From Kroppenstedtia sanguinis (GTDB taxonomy: Bacteria; Bacillota; Bacilli; Thermoactinomycetales; DSM-45169): a stretch of DNA of 64,000 nucleotides. Below, in pieces: positions 43,094 to 50,976 of the stretch (position 1 is its first letter; every line of letters begins with the position of its first letter). Position numbers and translations under genes: made by a program. The notes under the pieces were generated by a model that worked only from the letters and a program-made list of their open reading frames with translations, was not told where the DNA came from and did not search any database. The DNA is taken from the NCBI RefSeq assembly GCF_050433445.1, contig NZ_JBNPXF010000003.1, positions 124,001 through 188,000 of the forward strand. Direction: 5' to 3'.

Positions 43094-44768
43094 TCTGCAC
43101 TGTGTCCAGGTCGGTTTCAACTATCCGGAGACGTCTTCTCCTGCCTTGCAAGATATCTCTCTTTCCATCCCACCTGGTGAGTTTGTCCTCCTCTGCGGTC
43201 CGTCAGGGGGTGGAAAGACCACCTGGCTTCGAATGATCAAGAGGGAGTTGCGTCCCGCCGGTCAAATGACGGGCGAGATTCGATACGGGGGGATCCCGTT
43301 GCAGGATCTTCCGGCACATCGGGCAGCCGGCGAGATCGGGATGGTGTTTCAACATCCTGAACATCAGATCGTAATGGAAAACGCCTTGCAAGAGTTGGTT
43401 TTCGGTATGGAAAATCTGGGGTTTTCCTCTGATCTGATGCGCCGACGGGTAGCAGAGACCAGCGCTTATCTAGGTTTGGAAAAAATCTTGTCTCGGCGCA
43501 CGGAATCCTTATCCGGTGGGCAAAAACAGTTGCTAAATTTGGCCTCGGTTCTGGCCTTGCGCCCCCGGCTGTTATTGTTGGATGAACCGACAGGTCACTT
43601 GGACCCAGTCGCTGCCGTTCGCTTTCTGCACACCGTGAAACGGTTGAACGAAGAGACCGGCATGACGGTGATTTTCACCGAACATCGCTTGGAAGAGGCG
43701 TATCCTCTGGCGGATCGGGTACTGGTGATGAATCAGGGGAGGCTTTGTTTCAACGGATCTCCCCGGGAAGGGATCCGCTGGATGAAGGCGGCGGGGCCAG
43801 GTTATCAGGAGTTGATCCCTGCGGTGCCGGCTCTGGTTTTGCAGGCGGAGAGGGCTAAAGGGGATTCCCTGCCATTAACGGTGAGGGAAGGGAGGGAGTG
43901 GCTACGGAAGAGGGGAGAGATACATCCCTTGTCTTCCGCCCATCCCGATGGACTCTATGGGGAGCCTATCAGCCCCCCTCGATTATCCCTGCGACAGGTG
44001 GATTTTGGGTATACGCCCGAGGAAGCGGTGCTGAAACAGACCACCTTCGATGTTTTTTCCGGAGAGTGTGTGGCGATCTTCGGCGGAAATGGTTCAGGTA
44101 AGTCCACGTTGTTACAGGTGATGGCTGGACTGTTACATCCGAATACTGGATCGATCCGATATCAGGGAAAGAAAAGGAACCGGCGCTCCTTACGAGGGTA
44201 TAGCCGTCCCATCGGGTACCTCCCACAAAATCCCGAGGCTTATTTTCTTCATGAAACCGTGGAAGCCGAACTGTTGGCTGCTTCCCGGCACGGAGGAGAA
44301 GAAGGGCGGAAGCGGCGGGAGGAGGCGATCTCCCGTTTTTCCTTAACCGCTCTTCTTGCTCGGCATCCTCACGATCTCAGCGGCGGGGAAATGCAGAAGG
44401 TGGCCTTGGCCTGTCTCCTCCTGCGCGATCTGGACATCCTGTTGCTGGATGAACCGACCAAAGGAGTGGATCCCGCCTGTAAAAGCCTTTTTTCTCGGAT
44501 GATGAAATCCTGGGCAGAACAAGGGAAAACCGTAGTTTTAACCACCCATGATGTAGAGTTTGCCGCTGTGACAGCCACCCGCTGTTCGTTGCTGTTTGGC
44601 GGGGAGCTCCTCGCTTCTGGAGATGTCGGATCCTTTTTCCGGCAAAACGATTTTTATACAACAGCTGTTTACCGCATGACTCGGGATACCGGGTTGCCGG
44701 AGGCGGTGACGGTGGAGGAGGCGATTCGTCTATGGCAAGATCAACCTGGGCCTTCGGCATGGTCCTGA
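43086..44768 (+). CDS. ecfA: ECF transporter ATPase, two ABC domains fused
   Basis: 560 residues. First ABC: Walker A CGPSGGGKTTWLRM, Q-loop FQHPEHQIVMENALQE, signature LSGGQKQLLNLASVLA, Walker B LLLLDEPTGHLDP. Second ABC from residue 305: FGGNGSGKSTLLQVMAG, YLPQNPEAYFL, LSGGEMQKVALACLLL, DILLLDEPTKGVDP. EcfA1 and EcfA2 are usually separate in Bacillota; the fused form is seen in dedicated (group I-like) systems. It energises vitamin uptake. GTG at 43086 overlaps the ecfT stop. Confidence 0.92.
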   Translation: MNDLHCVQVGFNYPETSSPALQDISLSIPPGEFVLLCGPSGGGKTTWLRMIKRELRPAGQMTGEIRYGGIPLQDLPAHRAAGEIGMVFQHPEHQIVMENALQELVFGMENLGFSSDLMRRRVAETSAYLGLEKILSRRTESLSGGQKQLLNLASVLALRPRLLLLDEPTGHLDPVAAVRFLHTVKRLNEETGMTVIFTEHRLEEAYPLADRVLVMNQGRLCFNGSPREGIRWMKAAGPGYQELIPAVPALVLQAERAKGDSLPLTVREGREWLRKRGEIHPLSSAHPDGLYGEPISPPRLSLRQVDFGYTPEEAVLKQTTFDVFSGECVAIFGGNGSGKSTLLQVMAGLLHPNTGSIRYQGKKRNRRSLRGYSRPIGYLPQNPEAYFLHETVEAELLAASRHGGEEGRKRREEAISRFSLTALLARHPHDLSGGEMQKVALACLLLRDLDILLLDEPTKGVDPACKSLFSRMMKSWAEQGKTVVLTTHDVEFAAVTATRCSLLFGGELLASGDVGSFFRQNDFYTTAVYRMTRDTGLPEAVTVEEAIRLWQDQPGPSAWS

Positions 44769-45412
44769 TGGTGTTGATCGGTTTTCTGGCATGGATGGAA
44801 CCGATCCGAAAGCATCCCCTTCCGGTCAGCCTGTTGTTTGCTGCACTGGTGATGATTCCCTTTATGCTCCGATTTGAGTGGCGGTCCTTGGATAGCCGGG
44901 AGTTGGTGCTTTTGGCTTTGCTGACGGCGATCGCTGCCGTCAGCCGGGTGCCCTTTGCTGGGTTGCCCAGTGTTCAGCCCACCACCTTTGTGATTATTGT
45001 CACGGCTGTGGTTTTTGGCGCGGAGAGCGGATTTGTCGTCGGTGCGGGAGCAGCCTTGGTCTCCAACATTTTTCTAGGACAAGGCCCTTGGACCCCGTGG
45101 CAGATGTTGAGTTGGGGATTGGTAGGTTTGACAGCGGGAGTGTTGCGCCGCACTCCCGTGATGCGTTGGAAATCCCTCCGCCTTCTCTTCGGCTTCATCT
45201 GGGGTTTTCTGTTTGGTTGGATCATGAACCTGTGGGTGATGACGGGGATGGAGAATTGGAGCCTGTCCACTTTTGCTTCGGTCTATGCAGCCAGTCTCTA
45301 TTTTGATCTCGCTCATGCGCTGTCCAATCTCTTATTTCTTGCGTTGTTCGCAACGGCCTGGATCCGAATCCTACAACGCTTCAAGGTGAAATATGGGTTG
45401 TTGGAAAGGTGA
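44732..45412 (+). CDS. ECF transporter S component, probably cobalamin-specific (CbrT-like)
   Basis: 226 residues, six or seven hydrophobic helices. The segment LLALLTAIAAVSRVPFAGLP, then SVQPTTFVIIVTAVVFGAES and GQGPWTPWQMLSWGLVGLTAG, fits the CbrT/ECF_trnsprt family of S components. It overlaps the ATPase gene by 37 bases, with GTGGAGGAGGCG as ribosome site. It should bind the vitamin in the membrane. Cobalamin is deduced from the riboswitch and the transcobalamin-like genes. A strong terminator closes the operon. Confidence 0.85.
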   Translation: MARSTWAFGMVLMVLIGFLAWMEPIRKHPLPVSLLFAALVMIPFMLRFEWRSLDSRELVLLALLTAIAAVSRVPFAGLPSVQPTTFVIIVTAVVFGAESGFVVGAGAALVSNIFLGQGPWTPWQMLSWGLVGLTAGVLRRTPVMRWKSLRLLFGFIWGFLFGWIMNLWVMTGMENWSLSTFASVYAASLYFDLAHALSNLLFLALFATAWIRILQRFKVKYGLLER

Positions 45413-45430
45413 GGGGAGGTTGCAAGGACA

Positions 45431-45466
45431 AGAAAAACCGGGCAGGTGCTCCTGCCCGGTTTTTCT
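45431..45466. terminator. Bidirectional terminator between B12 operon and rocG
   Basis: AGAAAAACCGGGCAGG pairs with CCTGCCCGGTTTTTCT around TGCT; both strands end in a T run. Confidence 0.93.
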
Positions 45467-45533
45467 GATGATATGGATTCGATTCCCTCCAAACCTCATT
45501 TCCAATGGTTCAGAGGCAGGAAGAGTAAAGGGA

Positions 45534-46814
45534 TCAGACCCAACCCCTGGCTTCCATGGCTACAGTGATTCGTTGGATGGAAATCATATAAGCTGCGGTA
45601 CGAAGGTCGATTTGCCGCTGTTTGGCCAGAGTGTGCACCTCATGGTAGGATCGAACCATCTGTTCCTGAAGTTTGCTGTTCACTTCTTCTTCCGACCAGT
45701 AGTAATTCATCAGGTTTTGTACCCATTCAAAGTAGGAGACAATCACCCCACCAGCGTTGGCCAAAATATCAGGCAGGACGAGAATTCCTTTTTTGAACAG
45801 AATTTCGTCGGCTTGAGGCGTGGTTGGGCCATTTGCTGCTTCTGCTACAATGCTGGCTTTGATGTAGTCTGCATTTTTTCGGTGGATCACATTTTCCAGT
45901 GCTGCCGGCACCAAAATATCCACGTCCAGTCCCAGCAAGTCTTCCGGATGATTCAGGACGAGGGAGTCAGGGTCGTCCTGGATCGAGGTAGTTTCCTTAT
46001 CTTTGAAGTGCTCCACTTGCTGGAGGTTTAACCCTTCAGGTTGGTAAATGGCACAGGTGGAATCACTGACGGCTACAATTTTGCACCCTTGCGCTGCCAA
46101 CAAATCAGCCAGGATCCGACCTGCATTTCCGAAGCCCTGGATGGCGACGGTGGCCCCGTTCATGGGTTTATTCAGCCTCTTCATCGCCTCTTCGATAGCA
46201 AAGACACAGCCTCTGGCCGTAGCTTCAGTCCGTCCCTTGGATCCCCCTAAAATCAGGGGTTTTCCGGTAATGACTCCCGGGCTGAATTGTCCTTTCATCC
46301 GACTGAAGGTATCCATCATCCAGCCCATGATTTGGGGATTGGTATAAACATCGGGAGCGGGAATATCTTTTTCAGGGCCTACAATATCGGCGATTGCCTC
46401 CATGAATCCACGGCTGATACGCTGAATCTCGCCTTCACTGAACTCGCGAGGATCACAGACGACTCCGCCTTTTCCGCCACCATAGGGGACATTGACGACG
46501 CAACACTTAAAACTCATCCACATGGACAAAGCTTTCACTTCATCCATCGAGACCTCCGGATGGAAGCGAATTCCCCCTTTGGTGGGACCGATGGCATCGT
46601 TATGTTGGGCGCGGTAGCCTTCAAAGACGCGGGTGGAACCGTCATCCATTTTGACTGGAAAGGAAACATAGAGAACACGCTTAGGTTTTTTTAGGATATT
46701 TAAAATATCTTCAGATACACCCAACAATTTTCCGGCGTGATCAATTTGGGTTTGCACGATGTCATATGGGTTTAAATTTTCTTTGTCATCTGAAATGAGA
46801 TTGATTTCCGACAT
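45534..46814 (-). CDS. rocG: NAD-type glutamate dehydrogenase
   Basis: 426 residues, very like Bacillus RocG/GudB. Substrate region YRAQHNDAIGPTKGGIRFHP with the catalytic lysine in VPYGGGKGGVVCDP; the cofactor motif is VAIQGFGNAGRILADLL. It deaminates glutamate to 2-oxoglutarate and ammonium. On the minus strand AAGGAGGG lies eight bases before the ATG at 46814; a GTG at 46823 is less likely. RocG and GudB cannot be separated by eye, so the symbol is by convention. A gltC-like regulator is encoded at 59.2 kb. Confidence 0.92.
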   Translation of the reverse strand: MSEINLISDDKENLNPYDIVQTQIDHAGKLLGVSEDILNILKKPKRVLYVSFPVKMDDGSTRVFEGYRAQHNDAIGPTKGGIRFHPEVSMDEVKALSMWMSFKCCVVNVPYGGGKGGVVCDPREFSEGEIQRISRGFMEAIADIVGPEKDIPAPDVYTNPQIMGWMMDTFSRMKGQFSPGVITGKPLILGGSKGRTEATARGCVFAIEEAMKRLNKPMNGATVAIQGFGNAGRILADLLAAQGCKIVAVSDSTCAIYQPEGLNLQQVEHFKDKETTSIQDDPDSLVLNHPEDLLGLDVDILVPAALENVIHRKNADYIKASIVAEAANGPTTPQADEILFKKGILVLPDILANAGGVIVSYFEWVQNLMNYYWSEEEVNSKLQEQMVRSYHEVHTLAKQRQIDLRTAAYMISIQRITVAMEARGWV

Positions 46815-47080
46815 CTGACTCACCCTCCTTTTTTCCGAGTGTTAACTCACTATCGAGCCCTAAGCGATTTTATGATTAAGATTCATTTTACAGTTTTCGA
46901 TTGATCGAAGCAATGCTATTTTTAGAATGCATTAATGTCATAATGAGATTGATAGATGTTCAATCCTTCGTGGCAGGGGGAAATTCGCCTCCAGATTAAG
47001 TGCATAGATTGGGGGTTGTTGGAGGTGGACCTGTATTCCTCGCCGAATACATAGAGTATCGAGAACGGGGAGGGATTGTA

Positions 47081-48112
47081 TTGCATCAAATTTGGAAAGG
47101 GCGGCGAGGAGCCGGGATGATTGTCGGGGGGCTGGTTCTCTCTCTTGTTCTGGCAGGGGCAGGGAGCGGATGGGAAGACGCCGCCGCTTCCAATGGAAAA
47201 GGGAAGTCCCAGGTGGTCTTTGTGATTCATGGAGGTGCCGGTGGTGGTACGGTTCCTCCGGATCAGGAAGAAGAGTACCGGAAAACGATGCTGTCTGCTC
47301 TGAAAGCGGGAAAAAGAGTGATCGATTCCGGTGGTTCCGGTGTTCGCGCAGTGGAGGCCGGGGTTCATATACTGGAAGATTCCCCCTTGTTCAATGCGGG
47401 CAAAGGAGCGGTTTTTAACACGGATGCCGCTCATGAGCTGGATGCTTCGATCATGGACGGTAAAGATCTGAATGCCGGTGCTGTTGCCGGCTCCCGGCAT
47501 GCGAAAAATCCGGTCACTCTGGCCCGGATCATCATGGAGAAATCTCCCCACGTGATGTTGGCGGGAGATGCAGCGGATCAATTCGGTGTGGAACATGGAT
47601 TCCAAATGGTGACGCAGGATTACTATTTCACTGAGAAACGATGGCAGTCCTTGCTGGCTGCCAAAAAGAAAAAGGCGGGGGCCACCGGACACGGCACGGT
47701 TGGGGCGGTCGCCCTCGATCGGAAGGGAAATCTGGCTGCGGCCACATCCACCGGGGGGTTGACCAACAAAGCCGTCGGCCGGGTGGGAGATTCCCCGATT
47801 ATCGGGGCCGGGACTTATGCCAATAATCAGAGTGTGGCCGTTTCTGCCACCGGAACGGGAGAAGTGTTCATCCGGGGAACGGCGGCCGCTGATATTTCTG
47901 CAGGGGTTCAATACGGGAAACTTCCCGTACATCAAGCCGCAGGAAAAGTGGTGAAAGAAAAATTGATGTCCTTGGGCGGCACCGGGGGTGTAATCGCTCT
48001 GGATAAAAAGGGAAACTTTGCCGCTCCCTATACCACGGAAACTCTGTTTTATGGAACGGTGACAAAGGACGGGAAATACAAGGTCGTCCTCTCTCCGAAA
48101 GAGGAAAAATAG
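47081..48112 (+). CDS. Exported isoaspartyl peptidase/L-asparaginase (plant-type Ntn hydrolase)
   Basis: 343 residues. The chain reads VVFVIHGGAGGG, GVRAVEAGVHILEDSPLFNA then GKGAVFNTDAAHELDASIMDG, and the cleavage site GHGTVGAVALDRKGNLAAAT, where Thr after HG becomes the nucleophile; GGLTNKAVGRVGDSPIIGAG is the substrate loop. A basic start and a hydrophobic run (GMIVGGLVLSLVLAGAGSGW) suggest export, unusual for this family, which is mostly cytoplasmic. TTG at 47081 follows GGGGAGGG at six bases. It removes isoaspartyl residues from peptides or cleaves asparagine. Confidence 0.87.
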   Translation: MHQIWKGRRGAGMIVGGLVLSLVLAGAGSGWEDAAASNGKGKSQVVFVIHGGAGGGTVPPDQEEEYRKTMLSALKAGKRVIDSGGSGVRAVEAGVHILEDSPLFNAGKGAVFNTDAAHELDASIMDGKDLNAGAVAGSRHAKNPVTLARIIMEKSPHVMLAGDAADQFGVEHGFQMVTQDYYFTEKRWQSLLAAKKKKAGATGHGTVGAVALDRKGNLAAATSTGGLTNKAVGRVGDSPIIGAGTYANNQSVAVSATGTGEVFIRGTAAADISAGVQYGKLPVHQAAGKVVKEKLMSLGGTGGVIALDKKGNFAAPYTTETLFYGTVTKDGKYKVVLSPKEEK

Positions 48113-48128
48113 GGGAGTAAGGAAGTTC

Positions 48129-48157
48129 AAAAAGAGGAGCGCTCAGGCTCTTCTTTT
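48129..48157 (+). terminator. Terminator after the isoaspartyl peptidase gene
   Basis: AAAGAGGAGC pairs with GCTCTTCTTT (one bulge) and runs into TTTTC. Confidence 0.65.
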
Positions 48158-48231
48158 CGAGTGGCATCCAGGAGGTTGCCTGTTGTCGGCAAGGGAGTGA
48201 GATTACAGAAAAATAATTTTGAAGAAATTAC

Positions 48232-48260
48232 TTGACGAAATTTTAGAGGAGGAGTAAATT
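48232..48260 (+). promoter_or_regulatory. Promoter of the c-di-AMP riboswitch/kdp operon
   Basis: -35 TTGACG (48232-48237), 17 bases, -10 TAAATT (48255-48260). Transcription would begin just before the riboswitch. Confidence 0.7.
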
Positions 48261-48261
48261 A

Positions 48262-48484
48262 ATCTTAAACTTCAAGCGACACCATTCAATCGCTTAATTT
48301 GGCTCAGAGGCCAAAGCGGGGGACCCGATCTTGTGGGGTGAATCCTGGATCATTCGTTCCAGGTAGGGTGAACTCTTCCAGCACCCGAATCCGTCAGCTA
48401 ACCTCGTAAGCGTTGAGAAGAGGGGTGGTGGTTTATTTTGTATGGCTTTAAAGCCGTCGAAGTAATCCACTTCGGCGGCTTTTG
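48262..48484 (+). ncRNA. c-di-AMP (ydaO-type) riboswitch and terminator
   Basis: The aptamer contains AGCGGGGGACCCGATC, GGGGTGAATCC, AGGGTGAACTCTTCCAGCAC, then CCGAATCCGTCAGCTAACCT and CGTAAGCGTTGAGAAGAGG, the conserved ydaO elements. It is followed by AAGCCGTCGAAGT paired with ACTTCGGCGGCTT and TTTGATTT (48449-48484), the expression platform. Ligand binding should stop transcription when c-di-AMP (and K+) is high. Confidence 0.93.
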
Positions 48485-48494
48485 ATTTGAGATA

Positions 48495-48884
48495 ATGGTT
48501 GACCTACAAGCAAGGATCCCGAAGGTGGCGACGAAGGTGATTCAAAAATCATCCAAAGGACTGACAGAAGCTCAATTGTGTGCTCTTTTCACAAAGTACC
48601 ACAGGGAAATGGTGGGGAGAGGGCCACAGGAAATCCGCTGTCATTTATCCGCAGGAAGGATTCAAATAGATTTGCAAGGTGTGTTAACCAAAGAAGAGAA
48701 AAATATGTTTTTCTTTGATCAGAAAGGCAAGTTAATTCAAGAGATCCGCCAAAAGCTGTACCAACATTTTCGATATGGGCTGGAGTCAGACATCCGTGCA
48801 GTGGTCGGTATGCCTATTCAATTCCTCCGCTTTGACATCGACCCCTTGTCGGAAAGAATTCGGGTCACTTATACGACTCCATAA
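48495..48884 (+). CDS. DUF2294-like protein
   Basis: 129 residues resembling DUF2294: SKGLTEAQLCALFTKYHREM then GRGPQEIRCHLSAGRIQIDL and RAVVGMPIQFLRFDIDPLSE. Function unknown; members often accompany ion and carbon transport genes. It is the first gene after the c-di-AMP riboswitch terminator, ahead of kdp. The ATG at 48495 has no strong ribosome site and begins 10 bases after the terminator, so translation may be weak. Confidence 0.7.
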   Translation: MVDLQARIPKVATKVIQKSSKGLTEAQLCALFTKYHREMVGRGPQEIRCHLSAGRIQIDLQGVLTKEEKNMFFFDQKGKLIQEIRQKLYQHFRYGLESDIRAVVGMPIQFLRFDIDPLSERIRVTYTTP

Positions 48885-49065
48885 AAATTGAAAAGATCTG
48901 TGAGGGTAGAACCATTGCAGCGGTTAGCCGAGGCAATCGTTAGACCAGCACCCCCAAACACTGCTTGTTTTCTTCCTGTGAATGGTCTTCACGTGGGGAA
49001 AACTGGTAACAGGGGATGTGCTGGTTTTTTTGTGGAAATATATAGATGGAAAGGAGGAAGAATCA

Positions 49066-49170
49066 ATGCTGGATATGGTGATGATCCTTTTAACTGTAGC
49101 AATTTTCGTCCTGTTAGTCGGCTTTGCTCACTGGTGTGACCGTATGGAACAAGGGGAGGATCGATCGTGA
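49066..49170 (+). CDS. 34-residue membrane peptide upstream of kdpF
   Basis: MLDMVMILLTVAIFVLLVG, then FAHWCDRMEQGEDRS: one membrane helix and an acidic tail. ATG at 49066 follows AAAGGAGGAAGAATC. Its stop overlaps the kdpF GTG (GTGA). It may be an extra small Kdp subunit. The 181 bases before it (48885-49065) hold no supported gene. Confidence 0.72.
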   Translation: MLDMVMILLTVAIFVLLVGFAHWCDRMEQGEDRS

Positions 49171-49244
49171 CATTCATGCTCATGGTGGCAGGGGCTGTTT
49201 TTATCTATCTGATATACGTAGTGATTCATCCCGAGAAATTCTGA
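49167..49244 (+). CDS. kdpF: KdpF, small stabilising subunit of the K+ ATPase
   Basis: 25 residues from GTG at 49167: TFMLMVAGAVFIYLIYVV then IHPEKF. The single helix and the ending -Y-L-x-x-V-x-x-x-P-E-K-F are the KdpF signature. It stabilises the KdpABC complex in the membrane. It overlaps the preceding peptide gene and stands 29 bases before kdpA. Confidence 0.92.
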   Translation: MTFMLMVAGAVFIYLIYVVIHPEKF

Positions 49245-49273
49245 TCGTCAATTTGAAGGAGGACATAAAAATC

Positions 49274-50959
49274 ATGGGCAGTGGAGTGTTGCAAATCCTA
49301 ATTACCCTAATCGTTCTGATGTTATTTGTAAAACCCTTGGGGGTCTACATGGTTGGGGCATTCTCCGCCGAAGACTCCCGGTTGAACCGGTTTTTCAACC
49401 CGGTGGAGCGCTGGATATACCGATTGGCGGGCCTGAAGGAGACGGATGCGACTGGGTGGAAAAAGTACGCCCTCAATCTCTTACTAACTAATGCTGTGCT
49501 GATGGGTGTCGCCTATTTGCTATTGCGTTTGCAGGGGATGTTACCCTTCAATCCCAATGAAATTGAAGGAATGGAACCTACGCTAAGTTTTAACACAGCC
49601 GCCAGTTTCATGACCAATACCAACCTGCAACATTACAGCGGGGAGTCGGATCTCAGTTATTTCTCGCAAATGGCGGTCATTATGATGATGATGTTCACCG
49701 CCCCGGCGACGGCTCTCGCTGCTGTGATCGCTTTTATCCGTGGACTGGCGAGCAAGGGGAAGACGATTGGAAACTTCTTTGTTGACTTTGTTCGGGCTCA
49801 TACTCGGATCCTGCTGCCCTTGGCCATTGTAGTTACTCTCCTGTTGGTTGTTTTGGGAGTGCCCAATACCCTGAATTCCAACGTGTCTGTTACCACCCTG
49901 GAAGGTGCGAAGCAGACCATCGCCCTGGGTCCTGTGGCAGCGCTGGAGTCCATCAAACATATTGGGAACAATGGGGGCGGATTCTTTGGCGTCAACTCCT
50001 CCCACCCCTTTGAAAACCCGAACGGAATCACCAACCTGATCGAAATCTTATGTATGTTGGCGTTACCGGCTGCACTCCCTTTCACTTTTGGCAAGATGGT
50101 GGGGAATATGAAACAGGGCTGGGTTCTCTTTACCACCGTGATGGTGCTGTTTCTCGTTTTGACTGGCGTTCTTGTCGCAGTGGAGACGGCGGGGAACCCT
50201 GCACTCACCCGATTGGGACTCTCCGACCCCATGGGTAGCATGGAAGGGAAGGAGGTTCGCTTCGGTCCGGTGCTCTCAGCCTTCTTTGCTTCCGTGACCA
50301 CCGCAGCGGAAACAGGTTCTGTCAATACGATGCATGACACTCTAACCCCCCTCGGTGGCCTGGTCACCTTGTCCAATATGATGTTGAATACGGTGTTTGG
50401 CGGTGTGGGTGCCGGATTTCTCAACATTTTGCTGTATGCCATCTTGGCCGTATTCCTGGGAGGTCTGATGGTGGGTCGGTCACCGGAGTTTCTCGGACGT
50501 AAAATCGAGCCGAGAGAGATGAAATGGATTGTGTTGGTGCTATTGGCCCACCCACTCCTGATTTTGGTGCCGACAGCAGTCTCTTTTCTCACTCCTTGGG
50601 GGACGGAGGCGATCAGCAATGGGGGCTTCCACGGGATCTCTCAGGTTTTATACGAATTGACCACTTCCGCCGTCAATAACGGTTCCGGTTTTGAGGGGCT
50701 GAATGATCAAACTCCCTATTGGAATATCATGACCGGAGTGGTGATGCTCTTCGGTCGCTACCTCTCTATTGTCGCTCTGTTGGCGGTAGCGGGTTCACTA
50801 GCAGCCAAACAGAAGGTGCCTGCGTCTATCGGAACTTTTCCCACCGATAATGCGACCTTCGGAACGGTACTGGCAGGTACGATCCTGATTATAGGGGCGC
50901 TTACCTTTTTGCCGGTGTTGGTACTGGGACCGGTTGCAGAATTTTTATCACTTCGATAA
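49274..50959 (+). CDS. kdpA: Potassium-transporting ATPase subunit A
   Basis: 561 residues, the K+ channel-like subunit of the Kdp pump. Selectivity-filter repeats are visible (FNTAASFMTNTNLQHYSGES, NNGGGFFGVNSSHPFENPN, TTAAETGSVNTMHDTLTP and VNNGSGFEGL). About ten helices. ATG at 49274 follows AAGGAGG by ten bases; the longer frame from 49124 overlaps kdpF and is not used. Expressed under the c-di-AMP switch. Confidence 0.97.
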   Translation: MGSGVLQILITLIVLMLFVKPLGVYMVGAFSAEDSRLNRFFNPVERWIYRLAGLKETDATGWKKYALNLLLTNAVLMGVAYLLLRLQGMLPFNPNEIEGMEPTLSFNTAASFMTNTNLQHYSGESDLSYFSQMAVIMMMMFTAPATALAAVIAFIRGLASKGKTIGNFFVDFVRAHTRILLPLAIVVTLLLVVLGVPNTLNSNVSVTTLEGAKQTIALGPVAALESIKHIGNNGGGFFGVNSSHPFENPNGITNLIEILCMLALPAALPFTFGKMVGNMKQGWVLFTTVMVLFLVLTGVLVAVETAGNPALTRLGLSDPMGSMEGKEVRFGPVLSAFFASVTTAAETGSVNTMHDTLTPLGGLVTLSNMMLNTVFGGVGAGFLNILLYAILAVFLGGLMVGRSPEFLGRKIEPREMKWIVLVLLAHPLLILVPTAVSFLTPWGTEAISNGGFHGISQVLYELTTSAVNNGSGFEGLNDQTPYWNIMTGVVMLFGRYLSIVALLAVAGSLAAKQKVPASIGTFPTDNATFGTVLAGTILIIGALTFLPVLVLGPVAEFLSLR

Positions 50960-50976
50960 AAGGGGGGGTTGAGACC

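Noticed and set aside
48888..49139. 83-codon frame between DUF2294 and the 34-residue peptide
   Set aside because: It overlaps the better-supported membrane peptide in another frame and has no family features.
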